From the IMG/VR virus record IMGVR_UViG_3300030406_000206, positions 1 through 27,133 of that record: a stretch of DNA of 27,133 nt. The stretch is one strand, 5' to 3'. The DNA is from a virus. This document shows positions 14,471 to 22,591 of the stretch, piece after piece (position 1 is the first letter of the stretch; each line of letters begins with the position of its first letter). The notes beneath the pieces are model-generated. The model saw only the letters and a list, made by a program, of their open reading frames with translations, was not told where the DNA came from and made no database searches. The position numbers were made by a program, and so were the translations under genes.

Positions 14471-15454
14471 TTATGAGATTAAATCCAGAAAAACATCTGC
14501 GGCATCTCTAGCATGACCTGTTTTCGACAATCTCTCTCGTTTAACTTGGGCAACCTTTTTGACTCTTTGTGATTTAGTCTGAGGCGTTCCTGATTTAACG
14601 ACTTTGGGAGCAACTTTAACTTTTTTGACACCTTTAGCTGCATTGTCCTGCAACATAGCTTTGTGCAATACCAATACAACTCTGTGGTCAGTGATGCTAT
14701 CTATTTCATTGGCTGGAAAACCAAGACTAAGCGCATAGTTCCTAAGATCAGTTTTTAAAGTCGATCCCGGCTCAGAATATTCTGGTAAAGCTTTAGCTAG
14801 AAGTTCTGCCTCTTGCTGTACCTTCTGAGTTACTATTTCATTAAACTCTTGCTGAGACTTCTGCTGCACTCTGGCGCGTTCGTTATTCAGCTGAGTTACT
14901 CTGTCCTTAGCTTCTTGATACTCAAGACGCTTCTCCATGTATTCCATTGGGTCTTCGTCTTTTAGTTCCTTCCAGTCAATATTCTCAAACCGTTGTAACT
15001 CATAATTTTGGTTTTGAGCCATCTGCTCCAAAACTTGAGAATACTGTTGACGCTCGTTTTGGACTGCTTGTAGATTAGCCTCGTAAGCTTTTCGCTGCTC
15101 TGCTAAAGATTGCGATTTACGGGTATAATCCGCTTGCCGCTGGTAACCATCTCGTAGCTCGTCCAGTGTAACCTCAAACTCTTCACCGTCTACTTTAACA
15201 GTGTAAGCTTGTGCGGTCTCTGTAGGAGTTTCCTCGTCAGCTACCTCGTACTCGTCTACCTCTTCAAACTCTTCGGAAACTTCTTCTTCGGCCTCGTCAA
15301 AGGCTTCAGCTTCATACTCTTCTGAGTTATCAATGGCAGGTTCTTCGATTGTTTGTTCCGGATTAGTGTTTTCCTCACTTCCAAACATGACATCGAACAT
15401 TGTAAGCTGTGGCTGTTCGACTTCCCCTTTGGGATTGGTCTGTGCCTCACTCAT
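14471..15454 (-). CDS. Capsid scaffolding protein
   Basis: 327 aa. The first 80 residues are extremely acidic with runs of E and D (about 42-78), then a small strand region (AYTVKVDGEEFEVTLDEL, about 83-100). A long charged coiled coil follows (about 105-225: RKSQSLAEQRKAYEANLQ and onward). The C-terminal 60 residues are strongly basic (KKVKVAPKVVK and a later RVKKVAQVKRER), the usual capsid-binding end. This acidic-coil-basic layout with position directly before the capsid gene identifies a scaffold that shapes the procapsid and leaves before packaging. The start overlaps the preceding stop by one base (TAATG), so translation is coupled. Confidence 0.85.
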   Translation of the reverse strand: MSEAQTNPKGEVEQPQLTMFDVMFGSEENTNPEQTIEEPAIDNSEEYEAEAFDEAEEEVSEEFEEVDEYEVADEETPTETAQAYTVKVDGEEFEVTLDELRDGYQRQADYTRKSQSLAEQRKAYEANLQAVQNERQQYSQVLEQMAQNQNYELQRFENIDWKELKDEDPMEYMEKRLEYQEAKDRVTQLNNERARVQQKSQQEFNEIVTQKVQQEAELLAKALPEYSEPGSTLKTDLRNYALSLGFPANEIDSITDHRVVLVLHKAMLQDNAAKGVKKVKVAPKVVKSGTPQTKSQRVKKVAQVKRERLSKTGHARDAADVFLDLIS

Positions 15455-15693
15455 TAGTTTTCTCCGTTTTCTATTTTATCATTATGGATAAGAGCTTGCA
15501 GGTCTTCCTTAACGGAACTCAAAGCGTTTAGCTTCATCCAACAAAGTTCTCTTTCTTCTACAGTATCAGCTATTGTCCATTCAGATATTAGCCTGTTACT
15601 TATATTTTGCAGTGTCTCTTTAAACACTGGGTTTTCAAGAATCATACTAGCTTGACTAGCTTGTTCTCTTGATAAAGTTGATGGGTTAGGCAT
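15454..15693 (-). CDS. Small helical protein before scaffold (79 aa), unrecognised
   Basis: Mostly helical: EQASQASMILENPVFKETLQ near residue 10, then TVEERELCWMKLNALSSVKE. No transmembrane segment and no known motif. It lies between the 28-aa lysine-rich gene and the scaffold, 4 bases after the former and overlapping the latter by one base. No strong Shine-Dalgarno precedes ATG 15693, so translation probably depends on the gene before it. A helper in procapsid assembly is possible but unproven. Confidence 0.65.
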   Translation of the reverse strand: MPNPSTLSREQASQASMILENPVFKETLQNISNRLISEWTIADTVEERELCWMKLNALSSVKEDLQALIHNDKIENGEN

Positions 15694-15697
15694 TAAT

Positions 15698-15784
15698 TTA
15701 TTTTTTCTTCATCTTCTTTTTCATCATTTTTTTCTTAGGCTTCATCATGCCGTTTCCGTTTTTCTTTCCGTAATGTCCAGGCAT
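15698..15784 (-). CDS. Tiny lysine-rich protein (28 aa)
   Basis: A very short frame with clear translation signals: AGGAG lies 6 bases before ATG 15784, and the stop falls 4 bases before the next start. The product begins MPGHYGKKNGNGMMKPKKK and ends in blocks of lysine and methionine; nearly half the residues are lysine. Comparable tiny Lys/Met/Gly-rich genes occur beside structural genes in marine phages, as far as I recall. The charge suggests binding to DNA, RNA or the acidic scaffold. Gene status rests on the ribosome site, the tight packing and the strong composition. Confidence 0.65.
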   Translation of the reverse strand: MPGHYGKKNGNGMMKPKKKMMKKKMKKK

Positions 15785-15793
15785 AGCATTCTC

Positions 15794-16045
15794 CTACCAT
15801 TTTTTACATGACCAGTATCTGGCCGTTAGTTTACTAGGGGGGCTAGAGTCGCAACGGTGCCTAGCCCGAAAACTTTTGCGTCGTTTTGGTTGGTCCTTCT
15901 TAATAGACATATTAGGATCACCGTAACGTATTAGGCGAACCTTATTGCCTTGCTTTGCCAGTACAGCAAATTTTTTATTTTTACCCGGCGTCCGCTTTGG
16001 TTTGTTATACCCGGAAAACTTCTCGCCTCTGTAATTTATTGCCAT
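15794..16045 (-). CDS. Small basic protein with C-terminal Cys/Trp motif (83 aa)
   Basis: Strongly basic: FSGYNKPKRTPGKNKKFAVL near residue 12, a strand VRLIRYGDPNMSIKKDQPKR, and the C-terminal SFRARHRCD and ARYWSCKKW with two cysteines. The FRARHRCD plus WSCK pairing looks like a conserved small-protein family in marine phages, whose role I do not know. A metal or nucleic-acid contact by the Cys and His residues is possible. It begins just after the collar gene stop and is followed by the lysine-rich 28-aa gene. Confidence 0.7.
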   Translation of the reverse strand: MAINYRGEKFSGYNKPKRTPGKNKKFAVLAKQGNKVRLIRYGDPNMSIKKDQPKRRKSFRARHRCDSSPPSKLTARYWSCKKW

Positions 16046-16046
16046 G

Positions 16047-16535
16047 TCAGGTCTTTATAATAAAGTTAATAGGTTGTACTTTGAGAACAGCCGTTCCAGA
16101 GGATGCGGTAGCTGTTTGAGATGTACCTAGAACAAATCCACTTCCTACACCTGCGGGAAAAAATGTTCTAAAATCTGGAACATTAAAGTTACTTCCCGAA
16201 CCGCCAAAGGTGGTTCCTATCACGCCAAACAAAACAGAATAGGTAGAAGTAGAATAAGATGAACCATCGCACAGTAAGAAATCGTTTATGCCACTAATTG
16301 TTTGAGTGGTAGGTATTGAGTTAGATGCGAACATCATAACCGTACCCGTTTCAAACCCCAATTTATTTAACTGCGCTGCTGTTGGATTAACAGCGGTGGT
16401 TCCTAAATTTGGAAACTGCGTCTGAAGGACAGTCTTTACAAGGCGAATATGATCGTCACCTTCGGATATGTTATCACCAGCAGCAGGATTGGATGCACTT
16501 AGCTGGCTAATATAGCTGGCAGATTCTACTGTCAT
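16047..16535 (-). CDS. Tail collar domain protein
   Basis: 162 aa. A collar domain covers about residues 62-130: ETGTVMMFASNSIP, then FLLCDGSSYSTSTYSVLFGV, IGTTFGGSGSNFNVPDFRTF and FPAG. That is the Phage_collar pattern, although the usual PxGW before the LCDG motif is altered to NDF. The N-terminal SASNPAAGDNISEGDDHIR with LVKTVLQTQFP is a common lead-in for this class. The product would be a short fibre or fibre tip. A strong promoter sits directly upstream, and AAGGA lies 8 bases before the ATG. The expected transcript start falls within this AAGGA, so the promoter may serve the following genes better than this one. Confidence 0.85.
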   Translation of the reverse strand: MTVESASYISQLSASNPAAGDNISEGDDHIRLVKTVLQTQFPNLGTTAVNPTAAQLNKLGFETGTVMMFASNSIPTTQTISGINDFLLCDGSSYSTSTYSVLFGVIGTTFGGSGSNFNVPDFRTFFPAGVGSGFVLGTSQTATASSGTAVLKVQPINFIIKT

Positions 16536-16553
16536 TTGCCTAGTCCTTAGTTT

Positions 16554-16582
16554 ATTTTACCATTATTTTTAACAATTGTCAA
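16554..16582 (-). promoter_or_regulatory. Sigma70-type promoter with extended -10 inside the late module
   Basis: On the minus strand: TTGACA (perfect; plus coordinates 16577-16582), exactly 17 bases, then TAAAAT (one mismatch; 16554-16559), with TGG before the -10 (extended -10). It fills the 48-base gap after the signal-peptide gene, the largest gap in the late module. Transcription would start near 16547 and cover collar, small ORFs, scaffold and capsid. It has the same design as the hsp20 promoter at 1583-1611. Confidence 0.8.
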
Positions 16583-16583
16583 G

Positions 16584-16964
16584 TTAATGTGATGCCTCAC
16601 GATCACTGAGCGGTACGCCCGCTGCTATTATGTAACCAGCTTTTAAGTTTGTAACAGGGTCGTACAATTTTAAAATAGTTGTATTTTTTTCCTTGTGGTC
16701 TCGGTACTGAGATACTACAGACTTAACACGTAAAACAACAGGTGGAAAAATTCGACTGCACGCACCATCAAGGTGTTTAGTATTAAGGACAGTAATGTAT
16801 TTTGATACGTTTTTAGAATCTGCGAGAGCCACATCCAGTATGTCTTTTTCTTCACGGCACATATAAAATACACTGACTTTATCGTCTTTGCCCCAAGTAT
16901 CCTCTGCAATAGCTGGGTGCAAAATTGCAACAAGAAATATTAGAGTTGTAATGAGTATACGCAT
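16584..16964 (-). CDS. Secreted or periplasmic protein with signal peptide (126 aa)
   Basis: A classic Sec signal peptide: M-R, a hydrophobic core (ILITTLIFLVAIL), then PAIA with likely cleavage after residue 20 before EDTWG. The mature part of about 106 residues has two cysteines (C36 and C69), suitable for a periplasmic disulphide, and strand-like stretches (KYITVLNT, VVLRVKSVVSQY, GYIIAAGVPL). No lipobox and no second membrane segment. No family is recognised. It lies between the DUF4376-like gene and the collar gene. Possible roles are superinfection exclusion, receptor masking or adhesin assembly; none is shown by sequence. Confidence 0.7.
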   Translation of the reverse strand: MRILITTLIFLVAILHPAIAEDTWGKDDKVSVFYMCREEKDILDVALADSKNVSKYITVLNTKHLDGACSRIFPPVVLRVKSVVSQYRDHKEKNTTILKLYDPVTNLKAGYIIAAGVPLSDREASH

Positions 16965-16965
16965 T

Positions 16966-17610
16966 TTAATCTTTCAAAGGTATATCGGCCCATCCAGATG
17001 TTAAATTAACCTGGCGCAGGGCGGCAATGTCATTAGCAGCATTGATTGCTGTTAAAAGTTCTTTTTCTTTGGCGTAAGCATTTGCAACGTGGGTAGCAAC
17101 AGCAGACTTTAAAGCATCCATGTCTGTGTCAACAAACTCAGAATCAGAAATAAAAGTTGTTTCTACTGTTGACTCGTCTTCCTGCACAACGTCTTTTACA
17201 ACTGTAGCAGCTGCTTTCCAACTAACTGTGCCTGTCATGCGACTGATGGCAGACTGCGAGTCCCTGTCCGTTGCATAAAACTTATTGTTTAAAAATATGC
17301 CACCTGTTTCTACCTCAAACCGTTTTTGAGATATTTCAGATTTTGCTTGTTCCTTAGCAACTTCTATAGAAATGTCTTTTGCCGAAACGCTAATAACCCA
17401 TGCGTCTCCCGATACCTGACCAGTTTCGGAACCGTCTGTTTGATATTTTTCTAAAGTTGGTTTATTGTATTCTATGTTTCTTAAAGTACCAACGGACGTT
17501 TCAAACGGTAGCCTTGGTTGTTTGTTGCCAACAAGTCCTAGCATTTCTTGTAACCTGTTATTCCAAAACCCTTGGTAAACAAGTTGTCCATTGAGTTCTA
17601 GTGCGATCAT
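16966..17610 (-). CDS. DUF4376-like protein, tail-fibre accessory (214 aa)
   Basis: Residues about 88-205 follow the DUF4376 pattern: SQKRFEVETGGIFLNNKFYA, TDRDSQSAISRMTGTVSWKA, then a helical end VATHVANAYAKEKELLTAIN. The N-terminal half is different and beta-rich (MIALELNGQLVYQGFWNN). Proteins with this domain usually sit beside tail-fibre genes and are thought to help fibre assembly or attachment. GGAAGG precedes ATG 17610, 5 bases after the long adhesin gene, so it is probably the adhesin's partner. Confidence 0.75.
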   Translation of the reverse strand: MIALELNGQLVYQGFWNNRLQEMLGLVGNKQPRLPFETSVGTLRNIEYNKPTLEKYQTDGSETGQVSGDAWVISVSAKDISIEVAKEQAKSEISQKRFEVETGGIFLNNKFYATDRDSQSAISRMTGTVSWKAAATVVKDVVQEDESTVETTFISDSEFVDTDMDALKSAVATHVANAYAKEKELLTAINAANDIAALRQVNLTSGWADIPLKD

Positions 17611-17615
17611 TTTGT

Positions 17616-20600
17616 TTACCTTCCGTAAATTGGTGGCAGCGTACCATTACCGCCTATATCTGCCATAGCCAAGTAAATATATGTTTCACCGCTTGCATTT
17701 GAATTTGCAGCAGTGTCTCTAGGCTTAAAGCCATCAGCTAAAATATCAAATGCTCCTATTTGTCCAGGCGTATCAACAGCAGTTGAATTTGGCAAGAGTA
17801 TAGAAGGGCTGGCAATATTAGTTGGATTTCTTGTTGTGTCTAAGGTGTTCCAATTTCGATTTGCCGCTAGACTTCTAACCATAACCCATCTTGGTTTGAA
17901 TCCTAAATTTATATACGGACCATCATTAACGCCATTTCCAGTATATTTGCCCACTTTACAAACACCGGGAACACTTCTAAAACAATATGCAATCATACCA
18001 TTTGTGCTGTTACTTTGAGGCGCTGCGCCAAGTCCAATTAAGGTAGAAGACATTGCAGACTCATCCCATATTGTTGTGCCAGCAGTTCCTTGAACCTCAT
18101 TATCGTTAATTTTTAAATGGTCATTGTCACTTGTCATAAACTTGTGATAAACAGGTTTATTTTCTCCACTTTCTGCTCTGGCAATCGCTATGATAAATTC
18201 TGGTGTTCCTCCCATTCCATGCCCGATAGTATCACCATGACTCGCACTTCCTGTCCAAGATACTACAGAAAAGTGTCCAGCATCTGCTGTTAGTGCAGTG
18301 CTGGCTATACTTGGAACACCTGTTGATATTGAACCTGCTCCAATAGAAGAACCTGTCGTAGCACTGTCTCCAACAAGCCACTGCCAAAGCACATAGCTTT
18401 CATTAGCAGTATTTACCTGTACATCACTGCCAACCTGTACACCTCTTTGAAGAAAGCGTTGCACAGTGTTGATATTCGTAGTTTCTGGTGTGGTAGTTGT
18501 TCCATCTGTATGAACTTCAACACCAACTCCTCTGACTCTGTCTACTAACACATGAGAGTCAGTAGAATCTCTATTCTTAATCCATGCCCAAGCTGTAAGT
18601 TTAGATGCAGTATCATCTAAATTATCTTGGTTGACTGCTTTGTATCCAGTTGGTGGTGTATAAACAAAGTGACCATTTGCGTCAGCATTAAATGTTGTAG
18701 AACTACCAGAGAATGTATTAGGGTGTTGTCCAAAGTTAATGGCATACGTTTCAGCACTACTGCCACCTCTGCCAAGCAAAAATCTGCGCTTTACACCAGT
18801 CTTAAAAATTGCTTGACCGACTGTAGTTGCATTTGCAAATGAGTCTCTTGCACCACCTGCTCTAAACCAAGTATTATTATTACCTATAAAGAGTGTTCCT
18901 GCATCTTGATCTAAAGCAAATTGTAATATATCTCCGTCAGCATTAAAGTTGTTACTACCCGGTGTATTACACCATGCTGTTCCTAAGCCAGCACTCGATG
19001 AGTTTGAATAAACATAAGCATTTCCAGCAAAATTATCAAATATCACTTGCTTTGTAAGACCACTGATTGGGTTATTTGATGTTACTAACTCGTCAAATTC
19101 TACTACTCCTAAATAAACTGAACCACCGGTATTATAATTTACTACATCAAGTTCCCAATACCACTTGCCAGTAGCAGGAATGTCCATAGTCGTATAGGTT
19201 GTTCTCTGGTCAGTTGCAGTAACAATCTGTGTGTTACCTTCACTCAATGTTCCAGCACCGTTTAAACCACCATCGAACACATTAAAGTTTTTAGTAGGTG
19301 TATCTGCACTTTGATCAGTTGAGTTAAAGTTATTTTCTGCCCAGTGGTGGTTTTCACCAGATGTGTCAGTTCCAGCACCGTTACTTGTCCCCGGTGCAGT
19401 GCCAAAAGCTAGTTTCCATCCGTTGTCGTTAAAGTTTCCAGAATACGCTTTAGGAACCCAGCGATTAGTGCTTGTATCTAACTGACCAAAATCTGATGCT
19501 TGTTTCTTTTCGCCATCTATAAAATAATAGTTTGCAAGGTAGCCATCTAAGGGACCACCAGATGTTAGAGTCCGTCTGCCAATATTATAAACAGCACTGT
19601 CTTTATTTAAATTCATATCTTGATTAGGTGATGGTTCTGTTGGTAAGGCAGAACCACCTTGATTGTTCTGAAGTAAAGAACCTGCCGTTGCAGAAGGTTG
19701 TCCTTGATCTACACCATCTATTTCTACTTTTAAACGAGAGCCAGAACTTGCTGTAGTATCTATCCCCATACAAAAGTGTACCCAACTACTTGAATCTGTA
19801 AATTTTCTTTGAGTTCTAAAGCCAAAACCAGAACCATCATTAGGATCAGCATACCAAAGTTCACCGCCACCCGTACTATGATCCAGGTAAATATTTCCGT
19901 CTGGAGCGCCTCCACCCGGTCCTGTTGACAAAAGATATTGGTCGCCTGTGCCTGCACCCGCTTTAAACCAAAATGATACTGTAAATTTTTTAGCATTTGT
20001 TGGAGTGCCGTAAGTGCGGCTAAGATAAGCACTGTCGTCATCGTTAAAGATAACTGAATTTGCCACAGTTTCTGAATCAGTGAACGGAACAAAGTCACCT
20101 ACTCGCTGAACTCTGCCATTACCTTCGTAGGTAGTAGCATCAAAATAATCTATTCCTTGATAGTCTGGTGCTGTTAAAGTGGTACTGTTCAAAGATTCAA
20201 AACCTGACGGTATTGTGCCATCAAAATCGTTTTGGCCAAAATCACAAGTTAAATTTCCGCCGCCCCCGGCAAAATAAAGTGTTTCGGTACTGCTAATTGT
20301 ATAGGTAGGCGTAGCCCCAGTAGCGGGATTGCCCCCGCCCAAATAAGTATATCCACTTCCTGTATCAGAACCTAACCACAATTTTCCTGTATCAGCGTCA
20401 AAAGCAGCAATAACTTTGTTACCTGCACTTAAAGCACTTGTTGAATTGGTATCTGAGTTGTTTGTACGAGATAAAAGATTTACTCCCGTGTCAACAAGAG
20501 CAAAACCTTTTGCATCACTTCCTAACTTTGAATTTCCTACAGATTCTGTCGCAACTCCTAAAGTAAAGTCACCAGCACCAACCTCACCTGTTACTACCCA

Positions 20601-21575
20601 TTTTCCTGTGCTAGGTATGGCTTTTGTAGAAAGAACTGGACCATCACCGCCACCAAACTTTAGATTACCTTCAGATAACGTAACTGTACTACTAGCAAAG
20701 TTTCTAAGTGCATTCCAAGTTGTATAGACTTTACTTGGGGTATGCGTTGACTGATTAGCCGCTGCACTCATATTAGTAGCGGTGAAGTCTTTATTATTGT
20801 CACTTATATCATTACCAAGATCAGAAGCAGCAAAATCTAAACAAGCACTGTTTCCACCAGCAGACGTAGCTAGTGCAGCAATTTCACTGTCTTTCTTTGG
20901 AATAAACTGAGAACCGTTGGTTCCCATTGTAAACGTATCTAGGAAATCACTGACTGCAAAATCACCAGCTTGAATAGATTTGCCTTCTAAATAGCAAACC
21001 TGTGCATAGTACCCCTTGTAAAAATAACCTAAAGATGGATGTGTATTTCTGCCAAACCTTAAATCAACATTTCCAGTTAAAGACCCTCTTACATCTTGGT
21101 TATCTGGAACTGCTGTGAGAGAACCTGTTTGTAATTCACCATTAACATACAATTGTATACGAGATGTAGTAGGAAAAACTGAGGTATTTGAATTAAATGT
21201 AAACAGTAGGTGATACCAACCTATGTCTCTAAATAATCTAGCTGTTGTAATTCCTCCACCACTGCTGCCACCAGAGCCTACAGAAAACCCAATTGTGTTG
21301 TCAGCATTAAGAGTGCATTGCGTATCGTCGTTAAAAGATGCAATACCCGCTGAAGTGCCAAGAATAAATAATTGTTGCGCTCTTCCTAACTCACAAAGGT
21401 TTACCCACATTGAGATGATAAATTCTTTTTGACCGTCTGATGATAAAGTAAATCCTGTACGGTTAATGTCTTCATCAGATCCGTTTAAGAAAACTGAATT
21501 ACCAATCAGAGTTGAGTCAAATGCTCCCGCACCTGTTACAAGGTTGCTTCCTAAAAGTGGATTGATTAGCGCCAT
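17616..21575 (-). CDS. Giant adhesin with duplicated LamG and SPRY-like domains (1,319 aa)
   Basis: The longest gene here. The sequence repeats an architecture twice. First come LamG-like residues 26-215 (SVFLNGSDEDINRTGFTL; EFIISMWVNL; YHLLFTFNSN; IQLYVNGELQTG), then a SPRY-like region about 300-463 (GKWVVTGEV to DFGQNDFDGTIPSGFESLN). The second copy is LamG at 507-690 (SVIFNDDDSAYLSRTYGTP; FTVSFWFKAG) and SPRY-like at 775-982 (GKWYWELDVVNYNTGGSVYL to NFGQHPNTF and TPPTGYKAV). A distinct C-terminal region covers about 990-1319 (HFSVVSWTGSASHGDTIGHG; GFKPRWVMVRSL). Such lectin-like domains bind glycans or surface proteins, so this is the likely host-recognition fibre. There is no signal peptide. 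It overlaps the preceding stop by one base. Confidence 0.85.
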   Translation of the reverse strand: MALINPLLGSNLVTGAGAFDSTLIGNSVFLNGSDEDINRTGFTLSSDGQKEFIISMWVNLCELGRAQQLFILGTSAGIASFNDDTQCTLNADNTIGFSVGSGGSSGGGITTARLFRDIGWYHLLFTFNSNTSVFPTTSRIQLYVNGELQTGSLTAVPDNQDVRGSLTGNVDLRFGRNTHPSLGYFYKGYYAQVCYLEGKSIQAGDFAVSDFLDTFTMGTNGSQFIPKKDSEIAALATSAGGNSACLDFAASDLGNDISDNNKDFTATNMSAAANQSTHTPSKVYTTWNALRNFASSTVTLSEGNLKFGGGDGPVLSTKAIPSTGKWVVTGEVGAGDFTLGVATESVGNSKLGSDAKGFALVDTGVNLLSRTNNSDTNSTSALSAGNKVIAAFDADTGKLWLGSDTGSGYTYLGGGNPATGATPTYTISSTETLYFAGGGGNLTCDFGQNDFDGTIPSGFESLNSTTLTAPDYQGIDYFDATTYEGNGRVQRVGDFVPFTDSETVANSVIFNDDDSAYLSRTYGTPTNAKKFTVSFWFKAGAGTGDQYLLSTGPGGGAPDGNIYLDHSTGGGELWYADPNDGSGFGFRTQRKFTDSSSWVHFCMGIDTTASSGSRLKVEIDGVDQGQPSATAGSLLQNNQGGSALPTEPSPNQDMNLNKDSAVYNIGRRTLTSGGPLDGYLANYYFIDGEKKQASDFGQLDTSTNRWVPKAYSGNFNDNGWKLAFGTAPGTSNGAGTDTSGENHHWAENNFNSTDQSADTPTKNFNVFDGGLNGAGTLSEGNTQIVTATDQRTTYTTMDIPATGKWYWELDVVNYNTGGSVYLGVVEFDELVTSNNPISGLTKQVIFDNFAGNAYVYSNSSSAGLGTAWCNTPGSNNFNADGDILQFALDQDAGTLFIGNNNTWFRAGGARDSFANATTVGQAIFKTGVKRRFLLGRGGSSAETYAINFGQHPNTFSGSSTTFNADANGHFVYTPPTGYKAVNQDNLDDTASKLTAWAWIKNRDSTDSHVLVDRVRGVGVEVHTDGTTTTPETTNINTVQRFLQRGVQVGSDVQVNTANESYVLWQWLVGDSATTGSSIGAGSISTGVPSIASTALTADAGHFSVVSWTGSASHGDTIGHGMGGTPEFIIAIARAESGENKPVYHKFMTSDNDHLKINDNEVQGTAGTTIWDESAMSSTLIGLGAAPQSNSTNGMIAYCFRSVPGVCKVGKYTGNGVNDGPYINLGFKPRWVMVRSLAANRNWNTLDTTRNPTNIASPSILLPNSTAVDTPGQIGAFDILADGFKPRDTAANSNASGETYIYLAMADIGGNGTLPPIYGR

Positions 21576-22579
21576 TAGGCGATCTCCAGAATCTCTAAAA
21601 CTTGTGTGCCGTCAATGACAGTTGAACGCATTAGGTGTTTAGCACTTGCAGCGTTGTTGTAGGTTCCAGATACTTTGTCATACCCGCTTGTTGTAATTGT
21701 GTATCCACCTGTCCCGTCATTGGTCGTTATCATTGCAATGACCGAGTTTGCAGTTTGAGGAGCAAGGGTAAAACTTCCGTTTATGGTAAGCGTTTTGAGA
21801 TTTTCTTTAGCAGTGGCAATTTCAAGTGTTTGCGTGCCTGTCCCACTGTTTCCAATTGCTTCAATGTCACTGCTAAATCCAGCGGTAAGGTTGTCGGTTA
21901 CGTCTGCAAAAAGCGTATCTGCATTGAAAGCAGCTACGTCTGACCCAATTGCAACTCCTAGATTAGTCCTGGCTGTTGACGCATCACTAGCGCCTGTGCC
22001 ACCATGCGTAAGAGCAAGATCAGTTGTTAATCCTGTCAGGGATGTAATGTCGGAATTTGCTCCTGATGCAGCAGCGCCTAGACTGGTCCTGGCATCTCCA
22101 GCTGATGTAGCATTAGTGCCGCCATTGGCTACAGGAAGAGTTCCACTAACTGCACTTGCCAAAGGAACCTGTCCATATGATGGATCAGTTCCATCAGAAA
22201 TAAGAACCCGATTAGCTGAACCAATTGCAAGTCTTTGAGTTGCAGAAGCTCCTCGAATTATAATATCTCCCCTAGTGGTTAAGGGGTCTTCAAAACCTCC
22301 CAATGCTGCCAAAGCTGCCGAAGCACTTGTAGCACCCGTTCCTCCAGATGTAATCGGAACCGTGTTCAAACTTACTGTTACAGACCCTGTAGACTGGTTA
22401 ACAGCCACTGGGGTAGTTGCCGCAAGAGTAGCCACACCTGCCAAAGCTGATGCCAAAGTTGACTTTCTAACTTTAAACGTCTCTCCAGCACTGACATCTA
22501 CAATTGCTAGAACATCATCATCTGCCAAATCAGCTTCAACTAGCTCCGTAAGCTCTGAGATTTTTTTGTTCGTAGCCAT
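21575..22579 (-). CDS. Tail fibre protein with GGT repeats (334 aa)
   Basis: The N-terminus (KKISELTELVEADLADDDVL, then AIVDVS) is a common virion-anchoring opening of phage fibres. Three imperfect repeats of the form GGTxATSAxxARxxLG appear at about residues 79-95, 153-169 and 193-209. These are typical of trimeric fibre shafts. The C-terminal region (230-334) is beta-rich (TLTINGSFTLAPQTANSVIA; GGYTITTSGYD). AGGAG precedes ATG 22579. It lies between the small 99-aa protein and the LamG adhesin, and probably connects that adhesin to the virion. Confidence 0.85.
   Translation of the reverse strand: MATNKKISELTELVEADLADDDVLAIVDVSAGETFKVRKSTLASALAGVATLAATTPVAVNQSTGSVTVSLNTVPITSGGTGATSASAALAALGGFEDPLTTRGDIIIRGASATQRLAIGSANRVLISDGTDPSYGQVPLASAVSGTLPVANGGTNATSAGDARTSLGAAASGANSDITSLTGLTTDLALTHGGTGASDASTARTNLGVAIGSDVAAFNADTLFADVTDNLTAGFSSDIEAIGNSGTGTQTLEIATAKENLKTLTINGSFTLAPQTANSVIAMITTNDGTGGYTITTSGYDKVSGTYNNAASAKHLMRSTVIDGTQVLEILEIA
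21953..22345 (-). repeat. Three GGT-type fibre repeats
   Basis: The coded repeats are GGTGATSASAALAALGG, GGTNATSAGDARTSLGA and GGTGASDASTARTNLGV, spaced 74 and 40 residues apart. They diverge at DNA level but share the frame and the pattern; this is a known shaft-type fibre repeat. Confidence 0.7.
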
Positions 22580-22591
22580 TGTAAACTCCTA

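Noticed and set aside
19760-20098. Minus-strand alternative frame within the adhesin gene
   Set aside because: A shadow of the LamG coding frame with no ribosome site; the conserved LamG phrases are in the main frame.
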